Both the position numbers and the translations under genes were made by a program. From the NCBI RefSeq assembly GCF_024707125.1, contig NZ_JANQAH010000011.1, positions 806,001 to 870,000 on the forward strand: a stretch of 64,000 bases of DNA, given 5' to 3'. Source of the stretch: Devosia sp. (lineage in GTDB: Bacteria; Pseudomonadota; Alphaproteobacteria; Rhizobiales; Devosiaceae). The notes under the pieces were generated by a model, which made no database searches, was not told the origin of the DNA, and was given only the letters and a program-made list of their open reading frames with translations. Position 1 is the first letter of the stretch, and every line of letters starts with the position of its first letter. Positions 17,861 through 26,725 of this stretch are shown piece after piece.

Positions 17861-18854
17861 CGTCGTGCTCCCAGCAGGCGGCCCAGTGTCCGGGGCGTTT
17901 TTCTTCGAATGGCGGACGCTCTTCAAGGCACCGCGCCGAGGCATTGGCGCAGCGCGGGGCGAAGGCACAGCCCTTGGGCAGGTTCCAGAGCGGGGGAACG
18001 GTGCCCGGAATATCGGCCAGACGATCGCCGGCTTCGCTCGACGCGCCGGCACCGGGAACGGCGCCCATCAGGCCGATCGTATAGGGGTGGAAGGGGCGGT
18101 CGAAGAGATCGTAGATGCTCGCTTCCTCGACCTTGCGGCCCGCATACATGACGATGACGCGATCGGCCACTTCCGAGACGACGCCGAGATCGTGGGTGAT
18201 GAGGATTTGGGCGGTGCCGAGGCGCTTTTGCAGGTCCGAAATCAGGCCAAGGATCTGCGCCTGAATTGTGACGTCGAGCGCCGTGGTCGGCTCGTCGGCG
18301 ATGATAATCTTTGGATCGCAGGCAAGGGCCAGGGCGATCATGGCGCGCTGGCGCATGCCGCCCGAGAGTTCGTGCGGAAACTGGGTGGCGCGGCGCTCCG
18401 GGTCGGGCATCTGCACGAGGCGCAGGACGTCGACAGCGCGGGCATCGGCTTCGCGCCGGTTGCACTTGCGGTGCTGCCTCACGGATTCAGCGATCTGCTC
18501 GCCGATGCGCAGCACGGGGTTGAGCGCCGAAAGCGGTTCCTGGAAGATCATGGCGATCTTTTCACCACGAAAGTCTTCCACCTGCCGCTGGTTCATGGCG
18601 AGAAAATCCTGGCCATCTATGAGAACCTTGCCGCCGGCAATGGTGGCTGCATCAGGCAGGAGCCGGAGGAGAGACAGGGCGGTCATGGATTTGCCGCAGC
18701 CGCTTTCCCCGACGATGCAGAGAGTTTCCCCTGCCCTGACCGAGAAGCTCATGTCGGAGACGACGGCAAAAGCGCCATTGACGCCCCTGATCTCGATATC
18801 GAGATCGGAGACTTGCAGAACCGGGACATGGGTTGCTGTGTTCATTTCGCTCAT
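17850..18854 (-). CDS. ABC transporter ATP-binding protein (OppD/DppD type)
   Basis: 334-aa ATPase: Walker A GESGCGKSMTALSLLRLLPD, Q-loop FQEPLSALNPV, signature [20 protein letters not shown], Walker [13 protein letters not shown], and the C-terminal GCAFAPRCANASARC cysteine cluster found in OppD proteins. The ATG at 18854 with GGAG nine bases upstream is preferred to a TTG at 18869. It pairs with the OppF-type ATPase encoded immediately downstream. Confidence 0.93.
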   Translation of the reverse strand: MSEMNTATHVPVLQVSDLDIEIRGVNGAFAVVSDMSFSVRAGETLCIVGESGCGKSMTALSLLRLLPDAATIAGGKVLIDGQDFLAMNQRQVEDFRGEKIAMIFQEPLSALNPVLRIGEQIAESVRQHRKCNRREADARAVDVLRLVQMPDPERRATQFPHELSGGMRQRAMIALALACDPKIIIADEPTTALDVTIQAQILGLISDLQKRLGTAQILITHDLGVVSEVADRVIVMYAGRKVEEASIYDLFDRPFHPYTIGLMGAVPGAGASSEAGDRLADIPGTVPPLWNLPKGCAFAPRCANASARCLEERPPFEEKRPGHWAACWEHDDAA

Positions 18855-18907
18855 TGCCGTCGTCTCCAATGCCGGGCTAGTGGGGCACGCCCGGCATGTT
18901 GAGGGTC

Positions 18908-19852
18908 TTAGTCGGTGGCGCCTTCGAGGTTGCCGACCATGAAACCGTAGTCGCCGCTATGGACGAGGTTACGGGTGAGGTGCTGCATGATCATCACGCC
19001 ATTGGCGAAGGGCGTCGGGATCTCTTCGAGCACTTCGAACGTGTAGGGGCTGACGACGCGACCGAGCAGTTGGCCGCCCTTGATGACTTCGCCATTGGCC
19101 GGGGCCAGCGGTTCGAGCCAACCGCCCTGGCTCGGACGAATGCCGGCCAGTTCATTGACGACGATCTGCTTGGGATTGGTCCACGGATCGCCCGGAATGG
19201 CGCCGATGGTTTTCAGCATGTTGAGCACGCCGTCGACGGTCTGCTTCACGTAGGGGGTCTGGTCGACGATACCGCCGCCGAGCTCGATCACGGCAACCGG
19301 GATATTGCGGGTGTCGATGGTCACCGACTTGGTGGTGCCGCCAAAGACCGTGCCCTGCTTGTTCTCGACCGGACGGTAGAGAAGCTTCGAGCCAAAGGCG
19401 CGCGACAGGCGCTCGTCGTTCCAGATGTAGACATAGTCGACGGTCGGGCGATCGGTGCCCGAATGGAGGTCGATATGCACGTCGATGACATTGAGGAACT
19501 CATTGGTCATCGCATGGGCGAGCTGCTGGGAATAGGTGCCCTTGGGATTGCCTGGGAACTGGCGGTTAAGGTCGACCTTGTCGATGGTGGCAAAGCGCTC
19601 GTTGACGGCGAAGGCATAGGGATTGGCAACCGGGAGCAGGAGGATGCGACCCTTGAGGGGCTGGTCCTTGAGCGCACGGTAGAGATCGAGAATGGCCTGG
19701 GAGCCGGTGTTCTCATTGCCATGGATGGAGGCGGAAATGCCGATGGTGGGACCATCCTCTTCGCCGACCAGCTCGTGGATGAACAGCACTGCGTCGCTGC
19801 CATCGGCATGCGTCGTGAACTTGGGACGAAGCTGGTTGATGGATTTGACCAT
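18908..19852 (-). CDS. AstE/aspartoacylase-like zinc deacylase (M14 family)
   Basis: 314-aa zinc carboxypeptidase-fold protein. Zinc ligands are H44 and E47 in SIHGNENTG and H130 in IDLHSGTD; DLNRQFPG (N96, R97) and the catalytic E190 in AVIELGGG match the succinylglutamate desuccinylase/aspartoacylase family. The C-terminal ~80 residues (GGWLEPLAPANGEVIKGGQL) resemble the beta-barrel extension of that family. Family members remove acyl groups from N-acyl amino acids. It lies between a permease gene and an ATPase gene, so its substrate is probably delivered by this importer. Exact acyl group unknown. Confidence 0.88.
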   Translation of the reverse strand: MVKSINQLRPKFTTHADGSDAVLFIHELVGEEDGPTIGISASIHGNENTGSQAILDLYRALKDQPLKGRILLLPVANPYAFAVNERFATIDKVDLNRQFPGNPKGTYSQQLAHAMTNEFLNVIDVHIDLHSGTDRPTVDYVYIWNDERLSRAFGSKLLYRPVENKQGTVFGGTTKSVTIDTRNIPVAVIELGGGIVDQTPYVKQTVDGVLNMLKTIGAIPGDPWTNPKQIVVNELAGIRPSQGGWLEPLAPANGEVIKGGQLLGRVVSPYTFEVLEEIPTPFANGVMIMQHLTRNLVHSGDYGFMVGNLEGATD

Positions 19853-19868
19853 TCGAATATTCCTTTAG

Positions 19869-20729
19869 TTACTTTGCCTTGGCGGACTTGCCGCCGCCGC
19901 GAGAGAGCTGGCGGGGGTCGAGCACATCGCGCAGACCGTCGCCGAGTAGATTGAAGCCGAGCACCGTCACCATGATGGTCGCGCCCGAAACGATGGAGAG
20001 CCACGGCGCGTCACGCATGAAGCGGGTGCCATAGGCGAGGGTCCATCCCCAGGTCGGGGCCGGCGGCGGGAGGCCGAAGCCGAGGAAGCTCAATGCCGAT
20101 TCCGAGATGATCGCCGTGCCAAGGCCGAGCGAGGCGAGGACGATGATCGGCCCAAGGGCATTGGGCAGGATTTCCTTGAAGATGATGCGGGCGGGGCTGG
20201 CGCCGAGGGCTTTCGCCGCCTGCACATAGTTCTGCTCGCGCAGCACCAGGGTCGTCGAGCGCACGACGCGGGCATATTCGGTCCAGGCGACAACGATGAT
20301 GGCGAGCGCCACATTCATGATGCCCGGGCCAAGCACGGCGACGATGGCGAGGGCCAGCACGATGGCCGGGAAGCCGAGGAAGATGTCGGTGATCCGCATC
20401 AGGATCTGGTCGACCCAGCCGCCAAAGTAGCCGGCGACGAGACCGACCACCGTGCCGATGGCGGCTGAGACAGCCACTGCGATGACGGCGATGGTGAGCG
20501 AGATGCGGGCGCCGAAGACGAGGCGGGACCAGAGATCACGACCGAAATTGTCGGTGCCGAGGATGTGCTCCATCGTCGGGCCGTCGAAGCGATTGCGCAT
20601 GTCCATCTGCTCGATGCCATGGGTCGCGACATAGGGCGCGAAAATGGCGAGGAGAATGATGGTCAGCGAGATCAGCGCGCCGACGACGAGCGAGACATTG
20701 GTGAAGGCTTTTGGCAAACGCATGGTCAT
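19869..20729 (-). CDS. ABC transporter permease (DppC type)
   Basis: 286-aa inner-membrane permease with N-terminal membrane helix VSLVVGALISLTIILLAIFA, the conserved DNFGRDLWSRLVFGARISL entry to the core, and EAA-loop AAKALGASPARIIFKEILPN. It ends near LGDGLRDVLDPR, the usual DppC terminus. The ATG at 20729 overlaps the upstream permease stop (TGATG); an ATG at 20723 is possible. It is followed by the deacylase gene after 16 bases. Confidence 0.92.
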   Translation of the reverse strand: MTMRLPKAFTNVSLVVGALISLTIILLAIFAPYVATHGIEQMDMRNRFDGPTMEHILGTDNFGRDLWSRLVFGARISLTIAVIAVAVSAAIGTVVGLVAGYFGGWVDQILMRITDIFLGFPAIVLALAIVAVLGPGIMNVALAIIVVAWTEYARVVRSTTLVLREQNYVQAAKALGASPARIIFKEILPNALGPIIVLASLGLGTAIISESALSFLGFGLPPPAPTWGWTLAYGTRFMRDAPWLSIVSGATIMVTVLGFNLLGDGLRDVLDPRQLSRGGGKSAKAK

Positions 20730-21709
20730 CAACCCAACCGAATACGCGGGTCGACCGCTGCGTAGAGAAGATCCACCACCAGGTTCACGAGCGCGAAGAC
20801 GATGGCGAAGGTGAGCACAATGCCCTGGATCAGCGGCAGGTCACGCTGCGAGATCGCGGCGATGGTGAGCTGCCCGAGGCCGGGCCAGGCAAAGATGGAC
20901 TCGGTGAGGACGGCACCGCCGAGGAGCGCACCGAAGCGAAGGCCGATAACGCTGAGCACTGGGAGGAGCGCATTGCGGAGCGCGTGGCGGATGACGACGC
21001 GGCCCTTGCGCAGGCCCTTGGCATAGGCGGTTCGGACAAAGTCTTCGCGCAGCACTTCGAGCATGGAGGCGCGGACGAGGCGCGAGATAATGGCCGCCGA
21101 ATTGGCCGCCAGCGCCAAGGCTGGCAGGGCGATGTGGCCGATGGAATCCCAGAGCACCTGTGGTCGGCCGGTGATGGCAGCAAGGAACGCCTCGGGGAGC
21201 GGCACGCCGCGGCCGATGGCGGGGAGCCAGCCGAGCTGTACGGCAAAGAGCAGCATCAGGAGGAGACCCAGCCAATAGACCGGCATGGAGACGCCGAGCT
21301 GTGCAAAGAGCATCGTCACCGTGTCGACCCAGGAGCCTTGGCGAATGGCGGCGAGGACGCCCAGCGTCAGGCCGATGAGGGTGGCAAGGATCAGCGCAAC
21401 GACGGCGAGCTCGATGGTCGCGCCGAGACGGCCGAGAATGATCTCGGAGACCGGCTGGTTCTGGAAGATCGAGCGGCCCATGTCGCCTTGCAGGAGGGAA
21501 GCAAAATAGTCCCAGAGGCGAATGTACCAGGGGTCGTTCAACCCCAGGGTATTGCGCAGGGTTTCGATGGCTTCCGGCGTCGCATCCTGGCCGAGAAGAA
21601 CGGCAGCGGGATCGCCCGGGATGATGAGCAGCAGGCCGAAAGTGACCACCACCATGCCGATGGCCATGGGGATGAGCAGCAGGAGCCGGCGGATGACATA
21701 GGCTACCAT
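20729..21709 (-). CDS. ABC transporter permease (DppB type)
   Basis: 326-aa inner-membrane permease: N-terminal MVAYVIRRLLLLIPMAIGMV, LLIIPGDPAAVLLGQDAT, EAA-loop RTAYAKGLRKGRVVIRHALR, C-terminal DPRIRLG. Length and layout match DppB. An AGAGG Shine-Dalgarno precedes the ATG at 21709. It follows the M24 hydrolase gene by 30 bases in the same operon. Confidence 0.93.
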   Translation of the reverse strand: MVAYVIRRLLLLIPMAIGMVVVTFGLLLIIPGDPAAVLLGQDATPEAIETLRNTLGLNDPWYIRLWDYFASLLQGDMGRSIFQNQPVSEIILGRLGATIELAVVALILATLIGLTLGVLAAIRQGSWVDTVTMLFAQLGVSMPVYWLGLLLMLLFAVQLGWLPAIGRGVPLPEAFLAAITGRPQVLWDSIGHIALPALALAANSAAIISRLVRASMLEVLREDFVRTAYAKGLRKGRVVIRHALRNALLPVLSVIGLRFGALLGGAVLTESIFAWPGLGQLTIAAISQRDLPLIQGIVLTFAIVFALVNLVVDLLYAAVDPRIRLG

Positions 21710-21739
21710 TGGCTTTGCCTCTGCGGGACTGGGTTACGC

Positions 21740-22912
21740 TCAGCCAAGGATCACCTCATCGAGCTTGCGGGGGAACTTGGTGAGGCTATCGGGCCCCTGT
21801 CCGGTGACGAGAACGGTATCGGCAAGGCGGAAGCCGCCGAGGCCCGGCACGTAGAGGGCGGGTTCGGAAGAGCAGACCATGTTGGGGAGGAGCACGGTAT
21901 CGTCGCCCCCTTCCACCCATGGCGGCTCGTGGAACATGACGCCCATGCCGTGGCCGACGCGATGGAGGCAGAATTCGCTGACGCCCTGTTCGCGAATGAA
22001 GCCGAGGGCGCGATCATCGGCGGAGGAACAAGTGGCGCCGGCAATCAGACCCATCGTGCCGATGGCCTGGGCCTGCTGGGCAAGATTGTAGAAGCGTTCC
22101 TGCTCCTTGTTCGGCTCACCCAGAATGAAGGTGCGCTCGCTTTCGGCGGCGCGCCCACCCACCCGGCAGCCGAGAGAAAGAATCATGCTTTCTCCCCGCT
22201 GCGGGCGGTGGCCGGTCGGCATTCCGTGAGGGACAGCGGAACGCAGGCCGGAATAGACAAGCCCACCGGCAATGCCCTGCACGAGCATGATGTCCTCGTG
22301 CTCGCGATACATGGTATCGAGCGCATGGCGGATGATGTGGGCTTCGATCTCGATTTCGGTCGGCATGGTCTTGCCGGTACGCAGCGCCTCGCCGATGACG
22401 GCGACGCCAGCGGCAACCATGGAGTCGGAAATGCGCGCAGCTTCGCGCTGCAGCACCAGTTCTTCCGGGCGCTTGGTGAGACGCATTTTGCCCACGATGC
22501 TGGAGGCGCGCACCTTGGCATTGGGAAACGCGGTTTCGATCTGGCCGACACGTGCCAGGGAAATGCCGGGCGAATGCGCCACGGTGCCCTTGATGTCGCC
22601 GACAGCGCGGGCGAGCACGGCAAAGGGCCGGTCGCGGCCTGGAAATTCGAAATAGACGACGAGCTCCGCCGCGGTCTTCTGGTCGAGCGCGTGGTGACGC
22701 TCAAGTTCGGGCACCAGCAGATAGGCGTCGGTTTGCGTCAGCGCGAAAACGACGGGGCGCTCGGTGGTGTAGTGGGAAAAACCGGTCGTGTAGATGACGT
22801 CGTCATTGGAATCGAGCAGCAGCACGTCGACACCGTCTTCGGCCATGCGCGCACGAATGTCGCGATGGACGGATGCGTAATAGTCGGCGCTGAGGCGCTG
22901 GGAGAAGGCCAT
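21740..22912 (-). CDS. M24-family (creatinase-fold) hydrolase with altered metal site
   Basis: 390-aa protein with an N-terminal creatinase domain and a C-terminal pita-bread domain as in aminopeptidase P, prolidase and creatinase. H321 in VGHGMGVMFHEPP and E350 in SSEPALY are present, but the other metal positions are changed: Ser246 (ILSLG) where IDAG has Asp, Glu257 (AESERTF) where SDITRTF has Asp, and Ala364 (RLAD) where RxED has Glu. This pattern resembles metal-free creatinase or ectoine-hydrolase-like members rather than metallopeptidases. The ATG at 22912 has AAGGA seven bases upstream. It is encoded between the binding protein and permeases, so it likely hydrolyses the imported solute. 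Confidence 0.85.
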   Translation of the reverse strand: MAFSQRLSADYYASVHRDIRARMAEDGVDVLLLDSNDDVIYTTGFSHYTTERPVVFALTQTDAYLLVPELERHHALDQKTAAELVVYFEFPGRDRPFAVLARAVGDIKGTVAHSPGISLARVGQIETAFPNAKVRASSIVGKMRLTKRPEELVLQREAARISDSMVAAGVAVIGEALRTGKTMPTEIEIEAHIIRHALDTMYREHEDIMLVQGIAGGLVYSGLRSAVPHGMPTGHRPQRGESMILSLGCRVGGRAAESERTFILGEPNKEQERFYNLAQQAQAIGTMGLIAGATCSSADDRALGFIREQGVSEFCLHRVGHGMGVMFHEPPWVEGGDDTVLLPNMVCSSEPALYVPGLGGFRLADTVLVTGQGPDSLTKFPRKLDEVILG

Positions 22913-22941
22913 GGCGATGTCCTTGGAGTGGGGCCACAAGG

Positions 22942-22967
22942 CCGGCCGGCACCGAAGCGCCGGCCGG
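22942..22967 (-). promoter_or_regulatory. intergenic stem-loop after binding-protein gene
   Basis: CCGGCCGGC (22942-22950) and GCCGGCCGG (22959-22967) form a perfect nine-base-pair stem with an eight-base loop, between the solute-binding protein stop and the M24 hydrolase start. No U tract. Same arrangement as the hairpins at 12472-12498 and 34397-34436. Confidence 0.65.
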
Positions 22968-22978
22968 GATAGTCACAA

Positions 22979-24520
22979 TCAGTCGGTGAAGCCGATCAGG
23001 CCGCGGAGATTGCCGCGCGGCGTGGCCTGCACCTCTTCGACCGGCAGGTCCTTGGCGTAGAACAGCTGATAGCCCTGAGCAGAGATGATGTAGTAGGGCA
23101 GCTCTTCGGCAAGGATCGTCGCGGCCTTCTGATAGGCAGCGGCGCGGCCGGCCTGATCAAGGGTCGAACGGCCTTCCTGAAGGAGCGTGTCGACTTCGGG
23201 ATTGGAATAGCCACCCCAGTTGGTCGGGCCACCCGTGGACAGCTGGGCGAACATCAGGCGATCGGGATCGACGATGTTGAGCCAGCCGAGGAGCGCGATC
23301 TGGTGCTTGCCCTGCTGCACATAATTGGTCGAGAAGGACGGCCAATCGCTGATCTGGGCAGTTGCCTTGACGCCGGCAGCTTCAAAGAGAGCCTGCAGGA
23401 ATTCAACGCTCTGGACGCGGTTGGTATCTTCGCTGTGGGTCGAGAGAACCACTTCGAGATCCTTGCCGTCCTTGTCGAGCACGCCATCGGCATTGCTGTC
23501 GGTCCAGCCCAGTTCGTTGAACTGTGCCACGGCCGCTTCGATGTCGAAGGTCGGCTGCGCGATGGTATCGGAATAGGCCCAGGACGAGGGCAGGATGATC
23601 GAATGCGCTTCCTGATCGACGCCCTGATAGATGTCGTTCACGATGGTTGCCTGATCGACGAGCTTGGCAAAGGCCTGGCGCATCTTCGGATCGGACAGCA
23701 GCGGATCCTTGACGTTGAAATTGAGGTAGTTCACGCCGAGGCCAGCGGTGATGACATTGCCGAAGCGGTCATCGGCCTTGAGGCGTTCGATATCCTGCGG
23801 AGCGAGCGGGGACTGGATGACGTCGAGATCGCCGGCCTCAAAGGCCTGCGAACGGGCCGAGTTGTCGCCGATGATTTTCAGCGTGACGTTCTCGATCGTC
23901 GGGGTGCCGCGCCAGTAGTTTTCGTTGGCTGCGAGGACGATTTCGCTGCCACGGTTCCACGACACGAGCTTCATCGGGCCGGCGCCAACCGGGTTGAGCG
24001 CGATGTCGGTGCCGCCTTCAACGAGGGCCTTGGGCACGATGCCGATATCGAGATAGGTGAGGAGCGGCGCATAGGGCGCGGAGAGCGTGAATTTTACCGT
24101 CTGCGGATCGACGGCTTCGACGGCCGAGATCGGCGCATAGAGGGCGCGGCTCGGGGCGTTGAAGTCGGGATTGACCAGAGTCGTATAGGTGTAGACCACG
24201 TCATCGGCGGTCAGCGGGCTGCCATCCGAGAACTTCAGGTCCGGGCGGAGCTTGAAGATAAAAGTCTGCGGATCGGGCGTTTCCCAGCTTTCGGCCAGGT
24301 CCGGCACCGGCTCGAGGCTCGGGGTGATGTGGACGAGGCCGGAATAGATCAGGTCAGCGGCGCGCGAGGCAGTCGTGTCGCGCATCAGGCGCGGATCGAG
24401 CGTACCGGCATCCACGTCCATCCCCACGATGAGCGTGTTGCTGTCCTGTGCGAAACCGGTCTGCACCGGCATGAGGCTCAGCGCTATCAAGGCGCTGGTC
24501 GTCAACAAAAACTTCTTCAT
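22979..24520 (-). CDS. ABC transporter substrate-binding protein, family 5
   Basis: 513-aa periplasmic binding protein. The Sec signal peptide MKKFLLTTSALIALSLMP ends near GFA-QDS. The mature protein begins NTLIVGMDVDAGTLDPRLM and has the SBP_bac_5 motif FIFKLRPDLKFSDGSPLT and later NYWRGTPTIENVTLKI. Length matches DppA/OppA-type proteins. AAGGGAACAGGGA precedes the ATG. It is the first gene of the importer-hydrolase operon (22979 down to 15642), which also encodes an M24 hydrolase, two permeases, an AstE-like deacylase, two ATPases and an amidohydrolase. Peptide or N-acylated small-molecule ligand inferred. Confidence 0.92.
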   Translation of the reverse strand: MKKFLLTTSALIALSLMPVQTGFAQDSNTLIVGMDVDAGTLDPRLMRDTTASRAADLIYSGLVHITPSLEPVPDLAESWETPDPQTFIFKLRPDLKFSDGSPLTADDVVYTYTTLVNPDFNAPSRALYAPISAVEAVDPQTVKFTLSAPYAPLLTYLDIGIVPKALVEGGTDIALNPVGAGPMKLVSWNRGSEIVLAANENYWRGTPTIENVTLKIIGDNSARSQAFEAGDLDVIQSPLAPQDIERLKADDRFGNVITAGLGVNYLNFNVKDPLLSDPKMRQAFAKLVDQATIVNDIYQGVDQEAHSIILPSSWAYSDTIAQPTFDIEAAVAQFNELGWTDSNADGVLDKDGKDLEVVLSTHSEDTNRVQSVEFLQALFEAAGVKATAQISDWPSFSTNYVQQGKHQIALLGWLNIVDPDRLMFAQLSTGGPTNWGGYSNPEVDTLLQEGRSTLDQAGRAAAYQKAATILAEELPYYIISAQGYQLFYAKDLPVEEVQATPRGNLRGLIGFTD

Positions 24521-24544
24521 TCCCTGTTCCCTTGCTGTGACTAA

Positions 24545-25549
24545 TTAAGCGGATAGTCGGCCCGCTAGCTGACCACCCTTGGCGCGCCTGAGATCGGCAA
24601 GCCGCGGAGCCAGAATGGTGTCGAGGGCGCCGGTATCGGGCGCGTGGCGATATTCGAAACACTGGACGCCCGGCCGCACGAGCTGGGCCACGTGATCGGC
24701 GCCCGAGGCGTAGACCACTGCGTCGGATGCTTCGATGATCTCGCTGAGATCATCGGCGGACGACCAGGTGACGCGGATGTCGGAAATATGCGGGGCGAAC
24801 TCGCGCACGCTCGGGCGCATGATCGCGATATATTCCTTGAAGTGGGTAATGGCAGCAACGCGGGCGCGGGAATCGAGACCCGCAAGGCTCTGCCGCGTGC
24901 GCTGCGACGGAATGAAGCGAAGGCCCAGCACATCGCTGCCCTCGACCAACGCCCGCACTTCCGCTTCCCTGTGGCTGAAGGTGAGGACGATGTCGGCGGC
25001 AAGGCAGGCCTGCCGTTGCGGGCCGTCATTGCGAATGCTGTCGAGCGTCACCAGTTCGATCTGATCATTGCTGGCAAGCGTCGGCCGGATCTCGTCGACA
25101 TAGTCGCGACCCGGACCTTCGAAGATGCAGACGAAAACGATGTTGAGCCCGGTGGCGGGGCGGCGCATCTGCGCGCCGGCATTGATCATCGACACCAGCG
25201 CCATGGACGAGACGCCGAGCGCTTCGGCCTTGGCGAGGATGGCTTCGATATCGCCGCGCAGCGCATTGATCGGCTGCCCGGAGGCCGCGACGGCCAGCGG
25301 ATCGCGCGCCGTGAAGGCCCCGAGGCCAGCGCGCATCTCGATCAGACCCTCGTCGCGGAGCTGTTGGTAGACCTGGCTGACCGTCATCGGGGCAATGCCG
25401 AGCTCGCTCGCCAACTGCCGGACCGATTGCAGCTTGGTGCCATAGGGCATGTCGCTGAAGGCCAGCATGTAGCTCAACAGCCCATGCAATTGCGTCCCGA
25501 CCGGGACAGGGAGCGACTTGTCGATGCTGGACGCGTCTATCGTGAACAT
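24545..25549 (-). CDS. GntR family transcriptional regulator with unusual C-terminal domain
   Basis: 334-aa regulator. Residues ~15-85 form the GntR winged helix: LPVPVGTQLHGLLSYML, then LQSVRQLASELGIAPMTVSQ and VYQQLRDEGLIEMRAGLGAF. The remaining ~240 residues lack the aminotransferase domain of MocR proteins and the FadR or UTRA patterns; strands such as LNIVFVCIFEGPGRDYVDEI and DIVLTFSHREAEVRAL suggest an alpha/beta ligand-binding domain. The ATG at 25549 places the wing domain at the expected distance from the N-terminus. It lies 24 bases upstream of the importer operon on the same strand and divergent from an aldo/keto reductase, so it may control both. Confidence 0.85.
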   Translation of the reverse strand: MFTIDASSIDKSLPVPVGTQLHGLLSYMLAFSDMPYGTKLQSVRQLASELGIAPMTVSQVYQQLRDEGLIEMRAGLGAFTARDPLAVAASGQPINALRGDIEAILAKAEALGVSSMALVSMINAGAQMRRPATGLNIVFVCIFEGPGRDYVDEIRPTLASNDQIELVTLDSIRNDGPQRQACLAADIVLTFSHREAEVRALVEGSDVLGLRFIPSQRTRQSLAGLDSRARVAAITHFKEYIAIMRPSVREFAPHISDIRVTWSSADDLSEIIEASDAVVYASGADHVAQLVRPGVQCFEYRHAPDTGALDTILAPRLADLRRAKGGQLAGRLSA

Positions 25550-25635
25550 GTGTTCTACCACGTTGATACACTGACCGTAACCACGAGTTCCCAACACTGC
25601 AATAGGGCATGCAATTTTTTTGCACACGGTTTGAT

Positions 25636-25676
25636 TTCGCCTGACGAATGTGCACAAATGCATGAAATCAGGCGAA
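25636..25676. promoter_or_regulatory. inverted repeat in the GntR/aldo-keto reductase divergent region
   Basis: Perfect nine-base arms TTCGCCTGA (25636-25644) and TCAGGCGAA (25668-25676) are separated by 23 bases that contain the palindrome TGTGCACA (25649-25656). The region separates the GntR regulator from the aldo/keto reductase gene. This arrangement fits an operator, with the GntR protein as the most likely ligand; no other evidence. Confidence 0.5.
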
Positions 25677-25742
25677 TTTTACCGGCTTTCGCGCCGGAAC
25701 ATCGTCGTTTGCGCGTCTTTTTCTGCGTCTTGAGGTGTACTA

Positions 25743-26714
25743 ATGGAATATAGCAACCTGGGCCGAACGGGCCTGAAAGTGTCGCAGCTGGCATTGGGCT
25801 GCATGACCTTCGGCTCGCCAAACTGGGCCCCATGGGTGCTGGATGAAGCGGCCTCGCGGCCGATCATCGACAAGGCAGTAGACCTCGGGATCAACTTCTT
25901 CGACCTGGCGGATATGTATTCGGCGGGGGCGAGCGAAGAGGTGGTGGGCAAGGTGCTCTCGACGCGGAAGCGCCAAAACCTTGTGCTGGCGACAAAGCTC
26001 TACAACCCGATGAGCAGCGACCCCAATGACAGGGGCCTGTCGCGAAAGCATATTTTCGAGGCCGTGGACGGCAGCCTGAAGCGGCTTGGCACCGACTATA
26101 TCGACCTCTACCAGTTGCACCGCTTCGACTACGGCACCCCGCTCGAAGAGACGCTGGATGCGCTCAACGACGTGGTTCGCGCCGGCAAGGTGCGCTATCT
26201 CGGCGCCTCTTCCATGCACGCCTGGCAGTTCATGAAGGCGCTTGGAATGCAGCGCGCCAATGGCTGGGCGCCCTTCGTTTCGATGCAGCCGCACTACAAC
26301 CTGATCTATCGGGAAGAAGAGCGCGAAATGCTGCCGCTCTGCCGCTCGGAAGGTGTTGGCGTCATTCCCTGGAGCCCCCTCGCCCGCGGGCGCCTGGCGG
26401 CTCGCACCGATGCCGACACGACGCGCTCGCAGACCGACAAGACCGCTTCGGCGCTCTATGACCGTTCTCGCGAACAGGACGATGCCGTGGTTGCTGCAGT
26501 GCGCACTGTGGCCGAGCGCCATGGCCGTCCGCCGGCCCAGATCGCTTATGCCTGGGTCGCGACGCGTCCGGGCATTACTGCGCCCATCGTCGGTATTTCG
26601 AAGCTCCATCAGTTTGATGATGCCGTGGCGGCGCTCGAGGTGAAACTCAGCGACGAAGATGTGGCACTGATCGAAGCCCCCTACCATCCCAAGCCGGTTG
26701 CCGGTCACCAATAG
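25743..26714 (+). CDS. aldo/keto reductase
   Basis: 323-aa NADPH-dependent oxidoreductase with a TIM-barrel fold, of the YajO/AKR11-like group. The catalytic tetrad is visible: D54 (FFDLAD), Y59 (DMYSAG), K85 (LATKLYNPM) and H126 (YQLHRFD). C-terminal AWVATRPGITAPIVGISK is the cofactor-binding segment. It is divergent from the GntR regulator and followed after 11 bases by a DUF885 gene, so the two form a short operon. Reduces a carbonyl group of unknown metabolite. Confidence 0.92.
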   Translation: MEYSNLGRTGLKVSQLALGCMTFGSPNWAPWVLDEAASRPIIDKAVDLGINFFDLADMYSAGASEEVVGKVLSTRKRQNLVLATKLYNPMSSDPNDRGLSRKHIFEAVDGSLKRLGTDYIDLYQLHRFDYGTPLEETLDALNDVVRAGKVRYLGASSMHAWQFMKALGMQRANGWAPFVSMQPHYNLIYREEEREMLPLCRSEGVGVIPWSPLARGRLAARTDADTTRSQTDKTASALYDRSREQDDAVVAAVRTVAERHGRPPAQIAYAWVATRPGITAPIVGISKLHQFDDAVAALEVKLSDEDVALIEAPYHPKPVAGHQ

Positions 26715-26725
26715 GAGTTTTGGCC

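Noticed and set aside
20711-22972. 753-residue open frame on the plus strand across permease and M24 genes
   Set aside because: Composition is Gly/Glu/Asp/Arg-rich antisense coding; both minus-strand genes underneath have clear family motifs and ribosome-binding sites.
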